Below, one piece after another: positions 42,964 to 51,344 of a stretch of DNA of 53,295 bases. The DNA is from an uncultured Bacteroidia bacterium. Its GTDB lineage: Bacteria; Bacteroidota; Bacteroidia; Bacteroidales; F082. The notes beneath the pieces were generated by a model. It saw only the letters and a program-made list of their open reading frames with translations, did no database searches and was not told the DNA's origin. Position 1 is the stretch's first letter; each line of letters begins with the position of its first letter. The stretch covers positions 1 through 53,295 of the forward strand of contig CADCML010000034.1 in the NCBI GenBank assembly GCA_902802535.1, written 5' to 3'. The translations under genes and the position numbers were made by a program.

Positions 42964-44268
42964 ATGACAAAACGCATTAGAATAGTAATAGTTCTTTCCT
43001 TGGTGCTGTTGACCGTAGGGGTCATGGCTCAAGAAAGCCGTCTTTACCGTTTTTCGCTGGATGATTGTTTGCGTTTTGCTGCAGCCAACAGTTATGAGCG
43101 TAAGTCGATGGAGCTGACGGGCAAATCGCTGGAGACTACCTATGAGCAATCCAAGCAACAGCGTTTGCCCAACCTGAGCGCCTCGGTGGGACAGAATTTC
43201 TCAAACAACGAAAACGGCTGGTCTACTTCAGGCAGCGTGGGTGTGGGTTCTTCAGTGACGATTTACCAAGGCGGCCACATCAACAACACGATTGAACAGA
43301 ATCGCCTCAATTTGGAGCGTAATGAGGTGCAATTGCAGCGTTACGACAACCAACTCGCCACACAAATCCTGCAGAGTTTTCTTACCATCATCGGCAACCA
43401 GGAGCTGCTGAAATACCAGATAGAGGTGCTCAACACCAGCCGTGAACAGATGAAACAAGGTAGCGTGCGCTATAAAGTGGGCTCCATTCTCGAAAGTGAC
43501 TTGTTGCTGCTTGAGGCTCAGTATTACAGCGATTCGAACAATGTGGTCGACACGCGCATTAAAATCGGGAATAACTTGTTGGATTTGAAGATATTGCTTT
43601 CGATGAATCCCACCGATGATTTGGAAATCATTACGCCTGACACAGACAATCTCGATGGTTTGAAGGAATCTTTGCCTACCGAAGAAGAAGCCGTCAGTCT
43701 TGCCATGGATTATATGCCCGAGTTACACATAAGCGACTATGATATTCGGTTGGCGGAAAAGAACGTCGATTTGGCGCGTGGCAATTATTTCCCATCAATT
43801 TCAGCCAATGCCAACGTGGGCATGGGCGTGCTTTCGTTCGATGGCGACGGCAACTCGAAATGGTATAGCAAGCCGACGGAATCCGTTGGCGTTTCGATGA
43901 GTATCCCGATTTACAGCCGTGGCCAGACCAAAGCCAACGTGAAAAAGAGCCGCATCGCCTTGGAACAAGCCCAGTTGGACTACGAGCAAACGGCTCTCAC
44001 GGTACGTCAAACGGTTGTGCAAGCTCATCGTAATGTGGTGTCGGCTTTCAATGCCTATAAGGTGTCGCAGGTGAAGGAAGAAGCCTATAGCAAGAGTTAT
44101 AACGCCTATAATATTCAATATCAATACGGTACCATTACCACTGTGGAGTTGTTGCAGCAGCAGAACAATTACTTGAATGCGTTGAATTCCTACATCCAGA
44201 ACAAGTATTCCTTGGTGATGAAACGCAAGATTTTGGACATTTATATGGGCAAACAAATAACACTGTGA
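42964..44268 (+). CDS. TolC-family outer-membrane channel
   Basis: Outer-membrane efflux channel of 434 residues. The signal peptide (RIRIVIVLSLVLLTVGVMAQ) is followed by FSLDDCLRFAAANSYERKSM, a typical TolC family N-terminus, and two outer-membrane-factor repeats rich in long helices, such as LEQAQLDYEQTALTVRQTVV. It is not a lipoprotein, unlike the channel of the RND operon. It is the first gene of an operon: the adaptor starts 1 bp after its stop, and the ATPase, permease, kinase and regulator follow with short gaps or overlaps. It should serve as exit duct for the MacAB-like transporter. The leader carries an intrinsic terminator, so expression may be attenuated. Confidence 0.93.
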   Translation: MTKRIRIVIVLSLVLLTVGVMAQESRLYRFSLDDCLRFAAANSYERKSMELTGKSLETTYEQSKQQRLPNLSASVGQNFSNNENGWSTSGSVGVGSSVTIYQGGHINNTIEQNRLNLERNEVQLQRYDNQLATQILQSFLTIIGNQELLKYQIEVLNTSREQMKQGSVRYKVGSILESDLLLLEAQYYSDSNNVVDTRIKIGNNLLDLKILLSMNPTDDLEIITPDTDNLDGLKESLPTEEEAVSLAMDYMPELHISDYDIRLAEKNVDLARGNYFPSISANANVGMGVLSFDGDGNSKWYSKPTESVGVSMSIPIYSRGQTKANVKKSRIALEQAQLDYEQTALTVRQTVVQAHRNVVSAFNAYKVSQVKEEAYSKSYNAYNIQYQYGTITTVELLQQQNNYLNALNSYIQNKYSLVMKRKILDIYMGKQITL

Positions 44269-44269
44269 T

Positions 44270-45541
44270 ATGAAAAAGAAAAGAAGAATAGGGCTGATTA
44301 TTTTTGGGATTGTCGTGGCAGCAATTGCGGCTATTCTGATTGTAAAGGCAACGAAATCAGCGAACAAGGAATTGGTAATCCGAACCCATGTGGTCGCGGA
44401 ATACACCGTTGAGAACACCGTTACTGCGACGGGCACCATCGAGCCGGTGGAGACCGTCGAAGTCGGTACTCAGGTGTCGGGCAAGGTGGAAAAAATCTAT
44501 GTCGACTTCAATGACGTGGTGAAGAAAGGCCAGCTGATGGCCGAGTTGGACAAGCAAACGCTCAACCAGAGCCTCAGTAGGGCCAAAGCAAGCCTCACAT
44601 CTGCCGAGAGCCAGCTCAATTATGCGAAACTGACTTACGAGCGCACCAAGCAGCTTTATGAGTCGAATGCCGCTACGTTGGCTGCCTATCAGGATGCCCA
44701 GAATACCTACACGCAGGCCCAGATGAGCAAGAAAAACGCCCAAGCTGCCTACGATCAAGCCATGGTGGATTTAGGCTATGCGGAGATTTATTCGCCTATC
44801 GACGGCATCGTCCTCGACCGCGCCGTGGAGGTGGGCCAAACGGTGGCCGCCTCGTTCAGTACGCCAACCTTGTTTACTTTGGCCAACGACTTGACAAAGA
44901 TGCAGGTGGAGGCTGACGTGGACGAAGCCGACATCGGGCAGGTGAAAGAAGGGCAGAGGGTGTCGTTCACCGTCGATGCCTACATGGAGGACGTGTTTAA
45001 TGGTACTGTGAACCAAATCCGCATGAAGCCGACTACGACGAGCAACGTGGTGACCTACACCGTCATCATTGATGCCCCTAATCCCGACCAAAAGCTCTTT
45101 CCCGGCATGACCGCCAGCGTGACCATCGTCACGGAGGAACAAAAAGGATTGGCTGCGCCTGCTGAAGCTTTTAACTTCACGCCCGATGAACAGGTGCTGA
45201 AAACCATGCGCAAGCCCGAGAAACCCGAAGGTCAGATGCCAGAACTTCCGCAAGGCGAACAGCCTCGGATGGATGAAAAGGCCATGGCAAGTCATAGCAT
45301 GGTATGGATAAAGAAAGGCGACAATATCATGCCGCGCCCTGTGAAGGTGGGCATGAGCGACGGTGCTTACAGAATCATTGAACAGGGTGTACAAGCCGGT
45401 GATTCGGTGGTGCTGTCAGCGCAATATATCGTTAAGGAGAAGGCTGTGAAGAAGGGCGAAAACCCATTCATGCCTGGCCCTCCTGGTAGAAATAGGAACA
45501 ACGGTAACAAGGGCAAAGCCCCGAGCGGCCCGCCGCAATAA
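44270..45541 (+). CDS. MacA-like periplasmic adaptor
   Basis: Periplasmic membrane-fusion protein of 423 residues bridging the ABC pump and the TolC channel. One N-terminal membrane anchor (about residues 5-24) precedes the lipoyl half (VGTQVSGKVEKIYVDFNDVV), a helical hairpin of about 90 residues (about 92-162) and the second lipoyl half (AEIYSPIDGIVLDRAVEVGQ). Beta-barrel strands follow. A low-complexity insertion rich in Pro, Glu and Gln (about 317-340, MRKPEKPEGQMPELP) and a basic Gly/Asn/Pro tail (GPPGRNRNNGNKGKAPSG) are not typical of MacA and may be flexible linkers. The start is 1 bp after the channel stop and the stop is 11 bp before the ATPase ATG. Confidence 0.92.
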   Translation: MKKKRRIGLIIFGIVVAAIAAILIVKATKSANKELVIRTHVVAEYTVENTVTATGTIEPVETVEVGTQVSGKVEKIYVDFNDVVKKGQLMAELDKQTLNQSLSRAKASLTSAESQLNYAKLTYERTKQLYESNAATLAAYQDAQNTYTQAQMSKKNAQAAYDQAMVDLGYAEIYSPIDGIVLDRAVEVGQTVAASFSTPTLFTLANDLTKMQVEADVDEADIGQVKEGQRVSFTVDAYMEDVFNGTVNQIRMKPTTTSNVVTYTVIIDAPNPDQKLFPGMTASVTIVTEEQKGLAAPAEAFNFTPDEQVLKTMRKPEKPEGQMPELPQGEQPRMDEKAMASHSMVWIKKGDNIMPRPVKVGMSDGAYRIIEQGVQAGDSVVLSAQYIVKEKAVKKGENPFMPGPPGRNRNNGNKGKAPSGPPQ

Positions 45542-45552
45542 TCGTTTTGGCC

Positions 45553-46302
45553 ATGAGTGCGCAACATTCCATCATCTCGGTTGAGAATCTCAAGCGGACG
45601 TTCGTCGTTGGCAGCGAGGAGGTTCATGCCCTCAAGGGCGTGACGTTCAACATCTGTCAGGGCGAGTTCGTGAGCATCATGGGTTCGTCGGGAAGCGGCA
45701 AATCGACCTTGCTCAACATCCTCGGTTGCCTCGACCAACCTACTTCGGGCGAGTATTTCATCGATGGCATTTCCGTTAGGGAACGCTCGAAAAATGAGCT
45801 GTCGGAGATTCGCAACCGCAAGATTGGCTTCGTGTTCCAATCCTACAACCTCTTGCCTCGCACCTCGGCCTTGGAAAATGTGGAACTGCCATTGGTGTAT
45901 AACCCCGACATCTCGCACAAGGAACGCCATGAAAGGGCACAACACGCTTTGGAGCTGGTCGGTTTGAAGGACCGCATGGAACACATGCCCAACCAGCTTT
46001 CGGGCGGTCAGCAGCAGCGCGTGGCTATCGCCCGTGCCTTGGTGAACGACCCTGTTATTGTGTTGGCCGACGAAGCCACGGGTAACCTTGACACACGCAC
46101 TTCCTACGAAATCATGAGCCTTTTCCAGAGCCTTCATGAGCAGGGCAAGACCATCGCTTTTGTGACGCATGAGTCTGACATTGCGGTGTTTACCAGCAGA
46201 ACGATATTCCTTCGCGACGGTCACATCCTCCGTGATGAGCCCGTGGCGACCAAATCAGCGACGGAGGCCTTGGCCGCCTTGCCCAAAGATAACGACTATT
46301 GA
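45553..46302 (+). CDS. MacB-type ABC transporter ATP-binding subunit
   Basis: ABC ATPase of 249 residues of the LolD/MacB-type (MacB N-half-like) group. Walker A is GSSGSGKST, the Q-loop is FVFQSYNLLPRTSALENVEL, the signature is LSGGQQQRVAIARALVNDP and Walker B is VIVLADEATGNLD, with the H-loop in VTHESDIAVF. ATG 45553 is used; a TTG two codons earlier is possible. It precedes a separate permease gene, so this MacB function is split into two polypeptides. Together with the adaptor and channel it forms a tripartite export system, whose substrate (peptide, lipoprotein or antibiotic) cannot be told. Confidence 0.95.
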   Translation: MSAQHSIISVENLKRTFVVGSEEVHALKGVTFNICQGEFVSIMGSSGSGKSTLLNILGCLDQPTSGEYFIDGISVRERSKNELSEIRNRKIGFVFQSYNLLPRTSALENVELPLVYNPDISHKERHERAQHALELVGLKDRMEHMPNQLSGGQQQRVAIARALVNDPVIVLADEATGNLDTRTSYEIMSLFQSLHEQGKTIAFVTHESDIAVFTSRTIFLRDGHILRDEPVATKSATEALAALPKDNDY

Positions 46303-46303
46303 A

Positions 46304-47524
46304 ATGGATATTCTGAACCTCATACGGATTTCGGCGAAAGCCTTGCTGCGTAACAAGACGCGCTCGGCTCTTTCCATGCTCGGCATCGTGATTGGCATTG
46401 CTGCCGTTATTGCGGTGGTCAATTTGGGCGAGGGACTGAAGCAAAGCACGGCCAACCAGCTTTCCGACATGGGCACCAACCTCATCATGGTGATGCGGGC
46501 CAACCAACGGCGTGGCGGCGTGAGCATGGGCTCCAGCAATGTGCAGTCGTTGAAGGTGCACGACTGCGAGCTAATTGCCAAGAACGCCAAGAACGTGACG
46601 ATGGTCAGTCCTGTGGTGAACAGTGGCGGACAGTTGGTGAACGGCTCCAAAAACTGGTCGGGCACGGTGTATGGCGGCTCACCCGATTACCTTGAAATCC
46701 GCAAATACGAAATCGCTACGGGTGTGAATTTCACCGATGAGGACGTAAAAAAATATGCCAAAGTTGGCTTGATTGGCCAGACTATCGTTAAAGAATTGTT
46801 TGACAACGGCGAAGATCCGATTGGCAAGACCATCCGTGTGGGCAATATGCCGTTTAAGGTCATCGGTACGCTGAAAGAAAAGGGACAAAACGGCATGGGC
46901 ATGGATCAGGACGACCTTGTGGTGATGCCTTACAGCACCGTGCAAAAGCGCATGTTGGGTGTCGACTACATCCAGCAGATAGTGTGTTCTGCTGCCTCTG
47001 AAAACGTGGCAGAGGCTGCCGTGGAGGAGATTGAGAGCATTTTGAGGGTTTCGCACAAGATTCCCGATGGCGGTGACGACGACTTCGAGGTGCGTACCCA
47101 GCAGGAGATGTTGGAAATGATGTCGTCGATGACCGGCATGATTACCACTGTTTTGGTAGCTATCGCGCTGATTTCCTTGTTAGTAGGTTGCATTGGCATC
47201 ATGAATATCATGTACGTCACCGTGACTGAGCGGACCAAGGAAATCGGCTTGCGTATGTCCATTGGAGCGAAGAACTCGGCCATTTTGATGCAGTTCCTCA
47301 CTGAAAGTATCATTTTGAGCCTCATCGGTGGCGTTATTGGCTTGATGTTGGGTTTGTTGCTCTCCTATGTGGTTTCGTTGGCCATGTCGCTGCCTTATGT
47401 CGTCAATGTGATGTGGATGGTTATTTCGTTTGTTTCCTGCGCCATCCTCGGTCTTATTTCGGGCTTCTTCCCCGCCTTGAAGGCCTCGCGTACCGACCCA
47501 ATCAACGCTTTGAGGTATGAATAA
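46304..47524 (+). CDS. MacB-type ABC transporter permease subunit
   Basis: Inner-membrane FtsX/MacB-like permease of 406 residues. It starts at ATG 46304, one base after the ATPase stop; an open frame upstream is only overlap with that gene. TM1 lies near residues 19-41 (TRSALSMLGIVIGIAAVIAV), then comes a periplasmic MacB_PCD-type domain with VVNSGGQLVNGSKNWSGTVY and KVIGTLKEKGQNGMGMDQDD. Three C-terminal helices (about 285-400) contain ERTKEIGLRMSIGAKNSAIL, the conserved coupling region. It ends ALKASRTDPINALRYE, the standard family terminus. The start of the LytS gene overlaps its last bases (8 bp). Confidence 0.94.
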   Translation: MDILNLIRISAKALLRNKTRSALSMLGIVIGIAAVIAVVNLGEGLKQSTANQLSDMGTNLIMVMRANQRRGGVSMGSSNVQSLKVHDCELIAKNAKNVTMVSPVVNSGGQLVNGSKNWSGTVYGGSPDYLEIRKYEIATGVNFTDEDVKKYAKVGLIGQTIVKELFDNGEDPIGKTIRVGNMPFKVIGTLKEKGQNGMGMDQDDLVVMPYSTVQKRMLGVDYIQQIVCSAASENVAEAAVEEIESILRVSHKIPDGGDDDFEVRTQQEMLEMMSSMTGMITTVLVAIALISLLVGCIGIMNIMYVTVTERTKEIGLRMSIGAKNSAILMQFLTESIILSLIGGVIGLMLGLLLSYVVSLAMSLPYVVNVMWMVISFVSCAILGLISGFFPALKASRTDPINALRYE

Positions 47525-48620
47525 GAACGAAAAAAATAATGTGGACAGTTATTTGTCAATCAAGAGGATAACTGTCATTTCGTTGGCGATTACCATAGGC
47601 TTTTACGTGCTGTTTATTCTGAAGCGCTATTTCAGCCGTCCTTTGTTGTCTGTTATTGCGCCGGTGGAGTACGGTACTCCGTATTGGATCATTGTTTTGG
47701 TCAACATCGTGTTCAGTTTCATGATGGCCTTCTTGCTGTTTCTTTATGAGCGAAAGGCTTTGGGCTATCCTTTTAAGATGAAGCGTGATGAGTTGATGGC
47801 CAATGTCATAGGTTCGGTACTGATAGGTCTGATAATCAGTACGGTGATTACTATGCTGAACCATCTGTTTTGGGCTCTTCCTGCACCCTCTACAGGGATG
47901 AAGCCAGGACTTTCTTTCGGTCACATTTGTAGATGTTGGTTGGGCGATATGCCTGTCATTGTTCTTCCCGTCATGATAAGCTATCTGTTGCGTTCTATGC
48001 ATCTTGAGAGTTTGGCTGCCGTCGAGAATGAGACCCTTCGTGCCGAGAACCTCAACTCGCGTTATGAAGCTTTGAAAAACCAGCTTGACCCGCATTTCCT
48101 CTTTAATTCGTTGAACACGTTGCAGTCGCTGATTGAAGACGACCCCGACAAGGCTGAGAACTTTATCCAGCAACTGTCGGTGGTGATGCGCTACACCTTG
48201 CAGAACAATGAGGTTGTGACATTGGCCGATGAATTGGAATGTGTGCGTTCCTATTGTTTGATGATGAAGATGCGCTATGGCGACAACCTGATATTCGACC
48301 ATGGCATCGACCATCAAAAATACGACGACTACCATGTGTTGCCGCTTTCTATCCAGGGACTGATAGAAAATGCCATCAAGCACAATGTCATTTCATCGAA
48401 ACAGCATCTGACGGTGCATATCCATACGGATAATGATAATCATTTGATAATCAGTAATAAAATCCAACAGAAAATTGGAAAAGAAGAGGGAACGGGAATC
48501 GGTTTGGCTAATTTGGCAGAGCGGTATCGAATAAAATGGAACGAAAATGTTGAAATTTTTGACGACGGAATGATTTTTAGTGTAACTTTGCCTCTTAAAC
48601 AAAACATAGAAACACTATGA
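47517..48620 (+). CDS. LytS-type sensor histidine kinase
   Basis: Membrane histidine kinase of the His_kinase (PF06580) type, 367 residues. Four transmembrane helices (about residues 17-150) have no extracellular domain of note. The phosphoacceptor segment is KNQLDPHFLFNSLNTLQSLI with H193. The ATPase portion includes PLSIQGLIENAIKHN and GTGIGLANLAERYRI, the latter being the G box. The gene starts inside the end of the permease gene and overlaps the regulator's start by 4 bp. Membership in the transporter operon suggests that it senses an envelope state or compound related to the transported substrate, as in bacitracin-type resistance modules; that is inference. Confidence 0.94.
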   Translation: MNKNEKNNVDSYLSIKRITVISLAITIGFYVLFILKRYFSRPLLSVIAPVEYGTPYWIIVLVNIVFSFMMAFLLFLYERKALGYPFKMKRDELMANVIGSVLIGLIISTVITMLNHLFWALPAPSTGMKPGLSFGHICRCWLGDMPVIVLPVMISYLLRSMHLESLAAVENETLRAENLNSRYEALKNQLDPHFLFNSLNTLQSLIEDDPDKAENFIQQLSVVMRYTLQNNEVVTLADELECVRSYCLMMKMRYGDNLIFDHGIDHQKYDDYHVLPLSIQGLIENAIKHNVISSKQHLTVHIHTDNDNHLIISNKIQQKIGKEEGTGIGLANLAERYRIKWNENVEIFDDGMIFSVTLPLKQNIETL

Positions 48621-49372
48621 AAGCACTGATTATCGAAGACGAAGTCATGGCTGCAAAGACCTTGAAGAAGCTTCTTGGTGTGGTTAGCCCTGGTATTGAA
48701 ATCGTTGGTATACTTGAATCCATCGAGGACAGCGTTGATTGGATATCGAGCCATTCCATGCCCGATTTGATTTTTATGGACATCCATTTGGCTGATGGGT
48801 CGTCGTTTGCCATTTTTGACCGCGTCACCATCACTTGTCCAGTCATTTTCACTACCGCTTACGACGAATATGCTCTCAAGGCTTTCGAAGTGAACAGCAT
48901 TGATTATTTGCTGAAGCCCATTAGCAAGGATGCTTTGGAGCGAGCCATGAACAAATATCATGCGCTGGTGGAGAAGCGTTCCGACAACAGCCAGATTGCC
49001 GCTTTGCTGACCCAATTGGGCGAGAAGAAGAAATACAGAAGCTATTTCCTCTTGCCCGAGCGCGACAAGTTCATTCCCCTGCCAGTCAGTAACATCGTCT
49101 ATATCTACATTGACGCCAAGACGCTGAAAATCATCACTACGGATGGTAAGACGTTCTACATGAACCATACCTTGGACGATGTGATGAGCGAACTTGACCC
49201 GCATGAGTTTTTCAGGGCCAACCGCCAGTTTGTTGTGGCGCGGAGCTCCATCAAAGACGTTTCGGTATGGTTTGGCAACAAATTGGCCATCAATCTATTC
49301 GTTGAAACGCCAGAGAAGATTGTCGTCAGCAAGGCTCGTGTGGCTGAGTTTAAGACTTGGTTTACAAAATAA
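48617..49372 (+). CDS. LytTR-family response regulator
   Basis: Two-domain response regulator of 251 residues. The receiver domain holds acidic residues near the N-terminus (ALIIEDEVMAAKTLK), the phosphoacceptor D55 in DLIFMDIHLADG, the T in FTTAYDEYALKAF and the lysine in DYLLKPISK. A LytTR DNA-binding domain follows (about residues 145-248), with KFIPLPVSNIVYIYIDAKTL and HEFFRANRQFVVA. LytTR proteins bind direct repeats of about 9-12 bp separated by 9-13 bp. The partner kinase is directly upstream with a 4-bp overlap. The likely target is the promoter of the same operon near 42860-42890, though no convincing LytTR sites were found by eye. Confidence 0.95.
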   Translation: MKALIIEDEVMAAKTLKKLLGVVSPGIEIVGILESIEDSVDWISSHSMPDLIFMDIHLADGSSFAIFDRVTITCPVIFTTAYDEYALKAFEVNSIDYLLKPISKDALERAMNKYHALVEKRSDNSQIAALLTQLGEKKKYRSYFLLPERDKFIPLPVSNIVYIYIDAKTLKIITTDGKTFYMNHTLDDVMSELDPHEFFRANRQFVVARSSIKDVSVWFGNKLAINLFVETPEKIVVSKARVAEFKTWFTK

Positions 49373-49449
49373 GTTATTGGTTTGCTGATAAATACATAGA
49401 AAAAGAGAAAAATTTGCAGAAAAAGTATTGTGGGAAACAAAAAAGGTTG

Positions 49450-49457
49450 TACTTTTG
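49450..49457 (+). promoter_or_regulatory. -7 promoter element of tRNA-Lys
   Basis: TACTTTTG matches TAnnTTTG, with ATTG at 49427-49430 at the 19-bp spacing of the -33 box. Transcription would start just before the tRNA 5' end. Confidence 0.7.
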
Positions 49458-49472
49458 CACCCACAAAACGAT

Positions 49473-49573
49473 GCTTCCGTAGCTCAGTTGGTAGAGCACC
49501 TGACTCTTAATCAGGGTGTCCAGGGTTCGACCCCCTGAGGGTGTCCAGGGTTCGACCCCCTGCGGGAGTACCA
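49473..49573 (+). tRNA. tRNA-Lys (CTT) with duplicated variable loop and T arm
   Basis: Acceptor GCTTCCG pairs with CGGGAGT (two G-T pairs), the D arm is GCTC...GAGC, and the anticodon arm is CCTGA-CTCTTAA-TCAGG, giving CTT for lysine; discriminator A and CCA are encoded (49570-49573). The gene is 101 nt instead of 76 because bases 49513-49537 are exactly repeated at 49538-49562. Each copy contains the variable loop (GTGTC) and a complete T arm (CAGGG-TTCGACC-CCCTG). The first T arm could serve as an abnormally long variable arm, with the second as the real T arm. An active promoter and a terminator flank the gene, so it is probably transcribed; whether it is functional or an assembly artefact is unclear. 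Confidence 0.9.
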
Positions 49574-49574
49574 T

Positions 49575-49601
49575 AAAAGCCGCTGAAAGAGCGGTTTTTT
49601 T
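49575..49601 (+). terminator. Terminator after tRNA-Lys
   Basis: AAAGCCGCT and AGCGGTTTT form a stem with one G-T pair and a GAAAG-type loop, followed by a T-run. Confidence 0.8.
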
Positions 49602-49619
49602 ATGTTGAAACCGAATTTG

Positions 49620-49646
49620 GTAGAAAATTTTGCAAAAACTTTCTAC
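49620..49646. promoter_or_regulatory. Inverted repeat before the AbiE pair (possible operator)
   Basis: GTAGAAA (49620-49626) and TTTCTAC (49640-49646) are exact inverse copies around the palindrome TTTTGCAAAA. The near -7 element AAATTTTG lies within it. AbiEi antitoxins are known to repress their own promoters through inverted repeats, so this is a candidate operator 17 bp before the start codon. Confidence 0.5.
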
Positions 49647-49662
49647 TAAAAAACAAACAAAG

Positions 49663-50286
49663 ATGAGCATTGAAGCTAAAATACGGAATCAGATCAGAAG
49701 CGATGAAGCGGGTATGTTGTATTTCATTTCCGATTTTGCCGAACATGGTAATGATGTGTTTATCAGTCGTGTATTGTCGGAATGTGTCAATGACGGATTG
49801 CTGTTGCGCATAGCCAACGGCATTTATTGCAAGCCGATTGAAACGAGGTTTGGCCCGCTTTTTCCTTCGGTTGAGGAGTTAGTCAACGCCATTGCTCGTC
49901 GCGATAATGCACAGATATTGCCCACAGGGGAGACAGCGCAAAATCGGTTAGGGCTTTCAACTCAAGTGCCTATGAACTCTGTTTATCTCACCACTGGATC
50001 AGCCAGAAAATTGTATCTGCGAGGCCGTACCGTTACGTTGAAAAGGTCTGTGCCTCGGAACTTCGCGTGCAAAAATGACTTTATGGCGGCTTTAATTCAG
50101 GCATTGAAATCCATTGGCAAGGATAATTTGACAGAAGAACATACGAGTACCATAGTAGGATTATTGAAGGAACATCTTGATGATGCCACATACGTTGATG
50201 ACCTGAAAACGGCTCCCATTTGGGTCAGAAAAATACTCTCAGAAATCATTCGTAATATCAAGCAACATGAACTGGCAACAACATGA
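49663..50286 (+). CDS. AbiEi-type antitoxin (DUF6088)
   Basis: A 207-residue protein from ATG 49663; the upstream in-frame ATG at 49630 lies inside the inverted repeat and is less likely. The N-terminal winged-helix-like part reads MLYFISDFAEHGNDVFISRV and LLLRIANGIYCKP, typical of DUF6088/AbiEi antitoxins, then comes a C-terminal domain including TAQNRLGLSTQVPMNSVYLT and YLRGRTVTLKRSVPRN. AbiEi represses its own operon and counteracts the toxin in type IV toxin-antitoxin systems. The toxin gene starts 20 bp before its stop codon, so the two are translationally coupled. It lies directly after a tRNA-Lys gene, a common place for acquired defence islands. Confidence 0.88.
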   Translation: MSIEAKIRNQIRSDEAGMLYFISDFAEHGNDVFISRVLSECVNDGLLLRIANGIYCKPIETRFGPLFPSVEELVNAIARRDNAQILPTGETAQNRLGLSTQVPMNSVYLTTGSARKLYLRGRTVTLKRSVPRNFACKNDFMAALIQALKSIGKDNLTEEHTSTIVGLLKEHLDDATYVDDLKTAPIWVRKILSEIIRNIKQHELATT

Positions 50287-51274
50287 CATCAACGATAGGA
50301 AAGTAATGCTTCAGCAAGTCGCCGAAAGTATGCATCTGCCCGACTATGCCATAGAAAAAGACTGGTGGGTGACGATGGTGCTGAAGGCTTTGTTTGAAAC
50401 AGATTGTGTGGACTTTTTGGAGTTTAAAGGCGGCACAAGTCTCAGCAAAGGATGGAACCTTATCGAAAGGTTTTCTGAGGATATTGACTTGACCATCGAC
50501 CACACGTTTTTCACAGATAGTGTGGAGAACAACAACCAACTGAAGACATTGCGGAAAAAATGCCACAAGTATGTCATCGGCAACTTGGCTCAGCAACTTG
50601 AAAAGGCTTTGTCTAAATTGGGTTTGCAAGGATTTCAAGTAATATCAAAAACAGTAGATGAAGAAGGGAATGTAATATCCACTGATGCCGACCCGGCGGT
50701 GCTTCATGTGGATTATGAAAGCATTGTCGAAAGACGTACACAATACATGCCAGCGAGGGTGAAGATAGAAATCAGTTGCTTGTCAATGAAAGAGCCGTTT
50801 GAGATGCGCACCATCAGTTCCATGATCAAGGATAGGTTCAACGAAGATGATGGCGATGCGGTGTGCATTATTCCCGTTGTGATGCCAGAACGGACTTTCT
50901 TGGAAAAGGTATTTCTGCTTTGCGAGGAGTTCCAAAAACAGGAACCGAGGAGCCTGAGGATGTCTCGGCATTTGTACGACTTGGAAAAGCTCATGGACAC
51001 CCAGTTTGGAGAGAAGGCGTTGTTGGACTATGAGCTATATAAAAAAGTGGTCGAACACCGGAGGAAGTTCTACCATGTTTCGTATGCAGATTATGACAAG
51101 GACTATCCGCCGTATGTTTCAATTGTTCCACCAGATACTTGTTTGGCGGCTTGGCGGCAAGATTACTTGGATTTGCGTCAGAATTTCATACACGGTCAAT
51201 CGCTCGACTTTGAGGCATTGCTGGAACGCATCAAAACGTTACAAACTAGACTTCAATTAATGCCCGTAAAATGA
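50267..51274 (+). CDS. AbiEii/AbiGii nucleotidyltransferase toxin
   Basis: Nucleotidyltransferase toxin of 335 residues. The catalytic core is FLEFKGGTSLSKGWNLIERF followed by SEDIDLTID, the GG-T-S...D-x-D pattern of the DNA polymerase-beta-like fold. A third acidic residue is probably in the VKIEISCLSM strand. The helical C-terminal part contains LEKVFLLCEEFQKQEPRSLR and SRHLYDLEKLMD, found in AbiEii proteins. Family enzymes stop growth; characterised members (MenT group) add nucleotides to tRNA acceptor ends, which is notable here because a tRNA gene lies upstream, though no connection is shown. The gene is intact and is followed by a strong terminator. Confidence 0.9.
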   Translation: MNWQQHDINDRKVMLQQVAESMHLPDYAIEKDWWVTMVLKALFETDCVDFLEFKGGTSLSKGWNLIERFSEDIDLTIDHTFFTDSVENNNQLKTLRKKCHKYVIGNLAQQLEKALSKLGLQGFQVISKTVDEEGNVISTDADPAVLHVDYESIVERRTQYMPARVKIEISCLSMKEPFEMRTISSMIKDRFNEDDGDAVCIIPVVMPERTFLEKVFLLCEEFQKQEPRSLRMSRHLYDLEKLMDTQFGEKALLDYELYKKVVEHRRKFYHVSYADYDKDYPPYVSIVPPDTCLAAWRQDYLDLRQNFIHGQSLDFEALLERIKTLQTRLQLMPVK

Positions 51275-51292
51275 AGCAGTTATCAGTACAAA

Positions 51293-51328
51293 AAAACGGT
51301 GTCGATTCAGTTCGACACCGTTTTTTTA
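51293..51328. terminator. Bidirectional intrinsic terminator
   Basis: Stem ACGGTGTCGA / TCGACACCGT with a 5-base loop, an A-run before and a T-run after. It serves the AbiEii gene and the convergent lipoprotein gene ending at 51345. Confidence 0.9.
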
Positions 51329-51344
51329 GTTGCAAATCCGAGCT

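Noticed and set aside
49513-49573. Duplicated tRNA part as an attachment-site duplication from integration
   Set aside because: Integration would duplicate the 3' end including the acceptor strand; here the repeated 25 bp stop before it and lie in direct tandem without an element between.
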